Shown: piece after piece, positions 59,500 through 64,000 of the stretch
Layout of the letters: every line of letters begins with the position of its first letter
Position numbering within the stretch: the first letter of the stretch is position 1
Origin: Competibacter_A sp002352125
GTDB lineage: Bacteria > Pseudomonadota > Gammaproteobacteria > Competibacterales > Competibacteraceae
NCBI GenBank assembly: GCA_035441325.1
Contig: DAOROA010000002.1
Span: forward strand, 1-64,000
Length of the DNA: 64,000 nucleotides
Direction of reading: 5' to 3'
Made by a program: the position numbers and the translations under genes
The notes under the pieces: model-generated
The model's database searches: none
What the model was told of the DNA's origin: nothing
Seen by the model: only the letters and a program-made list of their open reading frames with translations

Positions 59500-61608
59500 C
59501 TAACCCGGCATCGATCCGGCCGCTCCGGCAGGCCGGTCCAACGTCAATCGCACCGCTCGCGCCAAGTCGTGTTTCAGGAACGGTTTTTCCAGAAGCGAGT
59601 AATCCAGCGGCATCAGGCTCGCCAACACCTGATCGGAATAGCCGGACATGCAGAGCACCTTGAGCGTGGGACGCCGCCGCCGCGCCTCGACCACTAAATC
59701 CCTGCCGCTAACGCCTCCCGGCATCGTCATGTCGCTCAGCAACAGCTCTACCGGAATATCGGTATCCAGCAACTCCAGCGCGGCCTTGCCGTTGTCGGCC
59801 TCGCGAACGGTATAGCCGAGTCCAAGCAACGTTCGTGCTACGAAATCCCGGATGTCGGGATCATCCTCCACCAGCAAAATCGACTCTCGCCCGCGCAAAC
59901 GACTCTCGTCGATCATCGCGCCGACCGTTGAACCAGTCATCCGCTCCTTGCCCTTAGATACATACCTTGGAAGATACAATTCCACGGTAGTACCGCTACC
60001 CAACTGGCTGCGGATTCGAACGTGACCACCGGACTGCTGGACAAAACCGTACACCATGCTCAAACCCAGCCCGGTGCCAGCCCCAAGCCCTTTAGTGGTG
60101 AAAAAGGGTTCAAAGGCTTGTTCCAGCACGTCCGGCGCCATCCCGGTGCCGGTGTCGGTCACGGCGAGTCGCACGTAATCGCCGGGCACGACATCGGGAT
60201 GGCGGCTGGCGTAAGCCATGTCGAGCGTCGCGTTCTGGGCTTCGATCCGCAATCGGCCGCCACCTGGCATGGCATCGCGGGCGTTGATCGCCAGATTGAG
60301 CACAGCGTTGGTGAGTTGGCCCGGATCGACTTGAATGTTCCAGATCGAATCGCCGGCTACGGTTTCCAGCTCGATGCTCGCGCCCAAAGTGCGCTTTAGC
60401 AGCTCGGCGATTTCCCGCAATTGTTGGGTTGGCGACAGCAAGAACGGTTGCAGGGTTTGACGGCGGGAAAACGCCAGCAAGCGACGGGTCAGATCGGCGC
60501 CGCGCCGGGCGGCGTTCATCGCGGTACCGATCACTTTGCGTTGTTCGGGCCGCTCTCGCAAATCCTCCTCCACGGAGGCCAAGTTTCCCAGGATAACGGT
60601 CAGCAGATTGTTGAAATCGTGAGCGATACCGCCGGTCAACTGGCCGACCGCTTTGAGTTTTTGCGCCTGGTTGAGAGCCATCTGGGCTTGCCGGTATTCG
60701 GTCAAATCTTCGCTGAGAACGAAGCAACCGACCGCGCGATCTTCGGCGGCTTCCTTCCCGTGCGGCACATGCGGAATAAAATAAGATCGCACGTACATCC
60801 GGCCAACGGGCGTGGCCAGTTCGTATTCGATGTGCGTACTTTGCCCGTCGAGCGCTTTCGCCACATGACCCTGCAACCGCCGCGATAAAGCAGGTTCGAG
60901 CATCTCGCCGAAAGTTCGGCCGAGAAAGGCATTGGACGGCACCCCAAACCATTCAACGTGTTTTTGGTTGACGAAGGTATAGCGCTGCTTGGCATCGAGA
61001 TACGCGATCAGCACCGGAACGGCATCGGTGATCAAGCGGACGCGGCTTTCGCTCTCGCGCAGGGCCGCATCGATCACTTTGCGCTCCTCGATTTCCTGGG
61101 CGAGCTGTTCGTTGAGCGCCAGCAGTTCCATCGTGCGTTCGCGGACTCGCGCTTCCAGTTGCAAATGGTTTTGCAGCAGATCCGCCTCGGTCTGCTTACG
61201 GGTGGTGATATCCTGATAGATGGTGATGAACCCACCTCCGGAAATAGGTTGGCCGCGAACCTCCAAAACCGTGCCGTCGGGGCGGATTCGCTCGAAACAA
61301 TGGCTCTGGAACTGCCGGGCCAGCCGGACGCGGTCGGCCACTTGCGCTGCGGCATCACCGGGACCGTATTCACCGCGTTGGGCGTTGTAGGCGATCACCT
61401 CTTCGAACGGCAACCCAACCCTTAACAAATCTGCGGGAAAGTCGAGCAGCTCCACGAACCGGCGGTTCCATACCATCAAACGCAAGTCCCGGTCGAAAAT
61501 GCTGATGGCTTCTTGCAGGTGATCCAGACTGGCCAGCGTCAGCATTCCAAGCTCGGCGGCCGATACCCCGGCCGATTCCAGCAATGGGTGTTCGGTTAGC
61601 TCGCGCAT
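59500..61608 (-). CDS. PAS-domain hybrid sensor histidine kinase
   Basis: The 702-residue protein has two PAS domains (about 30-140 and 185-310) joined by a coiled coil, a histidine-kinase core with H-box GGIAHDFNNLLTVILGNL near residue 335, N- and G-boxes (NLAINARDAMP, GAGTGLGLSMVYG), and a C-terminal receiver (LLVEDDPD, then LLSDMTMPGG with the phospho-Asp, then SGYS). No signal peptide or membrane helix is seen, so it is probably cytoplasmic. No separate response regulator gene is nearby, and the signal is unknown. Confidence 0.9.
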   Translation of the reverse strand: MRELTEHPLLESAGVSAAELGMLTLASLDHLQEAISIFDRDLRLMVWNRRFVELLDFPADLLRVGLPFEEVIAYNAQRGEYGPGDAAAQVADRVRLARQFQSHCFERIRPDGTVLEVRGQPISGGGFITIYQDITTRKQTEADLLQNHLQLEARVRERTMELLALNEQLAQEIEERKVIDAALRESESRVRLITDAVPVLIAYLDAKQRYTFVNQKHVEWFGVPSNAFLGRTFGEMLEPALSRRLQGHVAKALDGQSTHIEYELATPVGRMYVRSYFIPHVPHGKEAAEDRAVGCFVLSEDLTEYRQAQMALNQAQKLKAVGQLTGGIAHDFNNLLTVILGNLASVEEDLRERPEQRKVIGTAMNAARRGADLTRRLLAFSRRQTLQPFLLSPTQQLREIAELLKRTLGASIELETVAGDSIWNIQVDPGQLTNAVLNLAINARDAMPGGGRLRIEAQNATLDMAYASRHPDVVPGDYVRLAVTDTGTGMAPDVLEQAFEPFFTTKGLGAGTGLGLSMVYGFVQQSGGHVRIRSQLGSGTTVELYLPRYVSKGKERMTGSTVGAMIDESRLRGRESILLVEDDPDIRDFVARTLLGLGYTVREADNGKAALELLDTDIPVELLLSDMTMPGGVSGRDLVVEARRRRPTLKVLCMSGYSDQVLASLMPLDYSLLEKPFLKHDLARAVRLTLDRPAGAAGSMPG

Positions 61609-61629
61609 GGTATCCGTTCTCCGCCGGGT

Positions 61630-63210
61630 TCACTCCCACTCGATAGTGGCGGGTGGCTTGCCGGACACATCGTAGACCACCCGGGAAATTCCGGACACCT
61701 CGTTGATGATGCGCCGCGACACCAGATCCAGGAACTCGTAAGGAAGATGCGCCCAACGGGCGGTCATGAAATCCACCGTCTCGACGGCGCGCAGGGCGAC
61801 GACGAAGTCGTAACGGCGGCCATCGCCCATCACTCCTACCGATTTGATCGGCAAAAACACCGCAAAAGCTTGGCTGGTTTTATCGTATAGATCGTGTCGG
61901 CGCAGTTCTTCGACGAAGATATGATCGGCTCGACGGAGCAAATCGGCGTATTCCTTTTTTACCTCGCCGAGGATGCGCACGCCCAACCCAGGGCCCGGAA
62001 ATGGATGACGGTAGACCATCTCGGAGGGCAGCCCCAGTTCTACGCCCAACCGGCGCACCTCGTCCTTGAACAGTTCCCGCAACGGCTCGACCAGCTTCAT
62101 TCGCATCGTCGCCGGGAGCCCGCCGACGTTGTGGTGCGACTTGATGACGTGGGCCTTGCCCGTCTTCGCTCCCGCCGATTCGATCACGTCCGGATAGATG
62201 GTGCCCTGAGCCAGCCACTTGACATTGCGCAAGCGGGCCGCTTCTTCCTCGAATACGTCGATGAACAACCCACCGATGATCTTGCGCTTTTGCTCGGGGT
62301 CGGTCACTCCGGCCAGCGCCGTCAGGAATCGATTCTCGGCGTTGACCCGAATCACCCGGACGCCCAGGTGCCGACCGAAGGTGGTCATGACCTGATCGCC
62401 CTCATGCAATCGCAACAGGCCGGTATCGACGAACACGCAGGTCAACTGATCACCGATGGCTCGGTGCAGCAAGGCGGCCACGACCGACGAGTCAACGCCG
62501 CCAGACAACCCCAGCAACACCTCGTCGTCGCCTACCTGAGAGCGGATGCCGGCGACGCTGTCTTCGATGATGTTACCGGTGGTCCACAGCGATTCGCAGC
62601 CGCAAATCTCCAGCACGAACCGGCGCAGAATGCGCTCGCCTTGGCGGGTGTGGGTCACTTCAGGATGAAACTGCACGCCGTACCAGCGCCGCTCTTCGTT
62701 GGCCATGCCAGCCACGGGACAAGTTGCGGTGCTGGCGATGCGCGCGAAGCCGGGTGGCAGCGCCGTCACCCGGTCGCCGTGGCTCATCCACACGTCCAGC
62801 AGGCCGTAGCCTTCGGGGCTGGCGTGATCTTCGATGTCGCGCAGCAAAGCGGAATGGGCGTGAGCGCGGACTTGGGCGTAGCCGAATTCGCGATGATCGG
62901 AGGATTCCACCGAACCGCCGAGCTGCACCGCCATCGTCTGCATCCCGTAGCAGATGCCAAGCAGCGGCACGTTCAGGTCGAACACCGCCTGCGGCGCACG
63001 GGGACCATCGGCCACGGTCGTGGATTCCGGACCGCCGGACAGAATGATGCCGTGAGGGCGAAAAGCGCGAACGGTGGCCAGATCGGCATCGTAGGGGTAA
63101 ATTTCGCAATAGACGCCGATCTCCCGCACCCGGCGGGCGATCAACTGCGTGTATTGGGCGCCGAAGTCAAGGATGAGAATGCGGTCGAGATGGATATCGC
63201 GGGCGGTCAT
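61630..63210 (-). CDS. guaA: GMP synthase (glutamine-hydrolysing)
   Basis: GuaA aminates XMP to GMP. The ATG at 63210 gives 526 residues, close to E. coli (525). The class I glutaminase has Cys87 (LLGICYGMQ) and VQFHPEVTHT with the catalytic His. The synthetase has the P-loop GLSGGVDSSVVAALLH and a C-terminal dimerisation domain ending in PPATIEWE. Extra codons upstream are non-conserved and overlap the REP-like element. Confidence 0.97.
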   Translation of the reverse strand: MTARDIHLDRILILDFGAQYTQLIARRVREIGVYCEIYPYDADLATVRAFRPHGIILSGGPESTTVADGPRAPQAVFDLNVPLLGICYGMQTMAVQLGGSVESSDHREFGYAQVRAHAHSALLRDIEDHASPEGYGLLDVWMSHGDRVTALPPGFARIASTATCPVAGMANEERRWYGVQFHPEVTHTRQGERILRRFVLEICGCESLWTTGNIIEDSVAGIRSQVGDDEVLLGLSGGVDSSVVAALLHRAIGDQLTCVFVDTGLLRLHEGDQVMTTFGRHLGVRVIRVNAENRFLTALAGVTDPEQKRKIIGGLFIDVFEEEAARLRNVKWLAQGTIYPDVIESAGAKTGKAHVIKSHHNVGGLPATMRMKLVEPLRELFKDEVRRLGVELGLPSEMVYRHPFPGPGLGVRILGEVKKEYADLLRRADHIFVEELRRHDLYDKTSQAFAVFLPIKSVGVMGDGRRYDFVVALRAVETVDFMTARWAHLPYEFLDLVSRRIINEVSGISRVVYDVSGKPPATIEWE

Positions 63211-63216
63211 GGCTTC

Positions 63217-63262
63217 GTCTCCCTTCCCGCTGGCGGGGAAAGATCGGGATGGGGTGGCAAGA
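63217..63262. repeat. REP-like palindrome between guaA and guaB
   Basis: CTCCCTTCCCGCTGGCGGGGAA with a G-rich tail resembles the element at 1700-1752. It occupies most of the 61-bp gap between guaB and guaA. Confidence 0.4.
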
Positions 63263-63271
63263 AGACGGGGT

Positions 63272-64000
63272 TCAATCGACCCGGTAGTTCGGCGCTTCCT
63301 TGGTGATGGTGACATCGTGGACATGGCTTTCGCGCATTCCGGCCGAAGTCACCCGGGCAAATGCCGGTTTGACGCGCATCTCGACGATATCCTGACAACC
63401 GACGTAACCCATGCTGGAACGCAGGCCGCCCATCAACTGATAGATGATTGCCAGCACGCTACCCTTGTACGGCACTCGACCCTCGATCCCTTCCGGCACC
63501 AGCTTTTCCACCGCACTGCCTTCCTGAAAATAGCGGTCGCTGGAACCGTGCTGCTGGGTCATCGCGCCGAGGGAACCCATGCCCCGGTAGGACTTGTAGG
63601 AGCGGCCCTGGAACAATTCCACTTCGCCGGGCGCTTCTTCGGTGCCGGCGAACAAGCTGCCGATCATCACCGCGTGCGCGCCGGCTGCAACGGCTTTGGC
63701 CAGATCGCCGGAATAACGGACGCCGCCATCGGCGACGACCGGCACGTCGCAGTCGCGCAACGCTTCGGCGACGTTGGCCACCGCGCTGATCTGCGGCACG
63801 CCGACTCCGGCGACGATGCGAGTGGTGCAGATCGAGCCGGGACCGATGCCGACCTTGACCGCGTCCGCACCCGCCTCCACCAGATCGCGCGCAGCGGCAG
63901 CGGTGGCGATGTTGCCGCCGATCACCTGGACGCGCGGGAAGCGGTCTTTGATCCAACGCACTCGGTCGAGCACGTTGCGGGAATGGCCGTGGGCGGTATC
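63272..64000 (-). CDS. guaB: IMP dehydrogenase, C-terminal part (runs off the window)
   Basis: GuaB oxidises IMP to XMP, the step before GuaA. Only the last 242 or so codons are in the window; the frame is open to position 64000. The catalytic Cys is in GPGSICTTRIV, followed by GGVRYSGDLAKA, the flap-region GMGSLGAM, and a C-terminal block that ends in a typical VTITKEAPNYRVD. The guaB-guaA order is the usual gua operon. Confidence 0.97.
   Translation of the reverse strand, partial: DTAHGHSRNVLDRVRWIKDRFPRVQVIGGNIATAAAARDLVEAGADAVKVGIGPGSICTTRIVAGVGVPQISAVANVAEALRDCDVPVVADGGVRYSGDLAKAVAAGAHAVMIGSLFAGTEEAPGEVELFQGRSYKSYRGMGSLGAMTQQHGSSDRYFQEGSAVEKLVPEGIEGRVPYKGSVLAIIYQLMGGLRSSMGYVGCQDIVEMRVKPAFARVTSAGMRESHVHDVTITKEAPNYRVD

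Overview
This is a GC-rich, gene-dense chromosomal window with no phage, insertion sequence or CRISPR array. The gene set points to a gammaproteobacterium: rnfABCDGE, lptABC/kdsCD, the rpoN-hpf-ptsN-hprK-rapZ-ptsH-ptsI cluster, lolA-rarA, aat-bpt, and rpsF-priB-rpsR-DUF2232-rplI-dnaB-alr-radA. Two pyrophosphate-type phosphofructokinases and an HprK-controlled PTS without sugar permeases would fit a glycogen- or C1-using lineage (for example Competibacter- or Methylococcus-like), but the sequence alone does not fix the genus.

Layout. 1-1.8 kb: AT-rich edge, an AAA-ATPase-like/PD-(D/E)XK protein and a REP-like palindrome. 1.8-6.9 kb: the Rnf electron-transport operon. 7.1-9.7 kb: argF, a Nudix hydrolase and an acyltransferase. 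10.0-14.9 kb: a yhiI-rbbA-yhhJ-type ABC exporter. 14.9-24.7 kb: one long minus-strand block of PTS/sigma-54 genes followed upstream by Lpt and Kdo genes. 24.75-25.04 kb: a frameshifted SDR pseudogene. 25.3-26.9 kb: an unusual 525-residue protein with an embedded HPr-like domain. 27-31.8 kb: two different PPi-phosphofructokinases flanking rarA and lolA. 32.2-33.2 kb: an AT-rich insert with a secreted papain-fold candidate. 33.2-38.9 kb: ftsK, then a FemAB-like gene with the N-degron transferases aat and bpt. 38.9-42.2 kb: AT-richer pair of an orphan TAXI binding protein and an ExeA-like ATPase. 42.5-46.8 kb: RND efflux pair. 47-49.9 kb: cobU-cobT-cobC-cobS. 50-57.6 kb: a methyltransferase, then the ribosomal protein/replication operon. 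57.7-64 kb: tRNA-Ser(CGA), a TPR protein, tadA, a hybrid histidine kinase, guaA and the 3' part of guaB.

How the parts work together. Many genes overlap by ATGA (rnfA-E partly, hprK/ptsN, lptC/kdsC, the cob genes, aat/bpt, yhiI/rbbA), so translational coupling is common. The PTS genes form a regulatory phosphorelay (EI, HPr, EIIA-Ntr, HPr kinase) with no sugar-transport components here. The nearby HPr-like fusion protein is the best candidate for something undescribed: its HPr-like segment keeps equivalents of both His15 and Ser46 at the canonical 31-residue spacing, so it could be an unrecognised branch or target of that relay.
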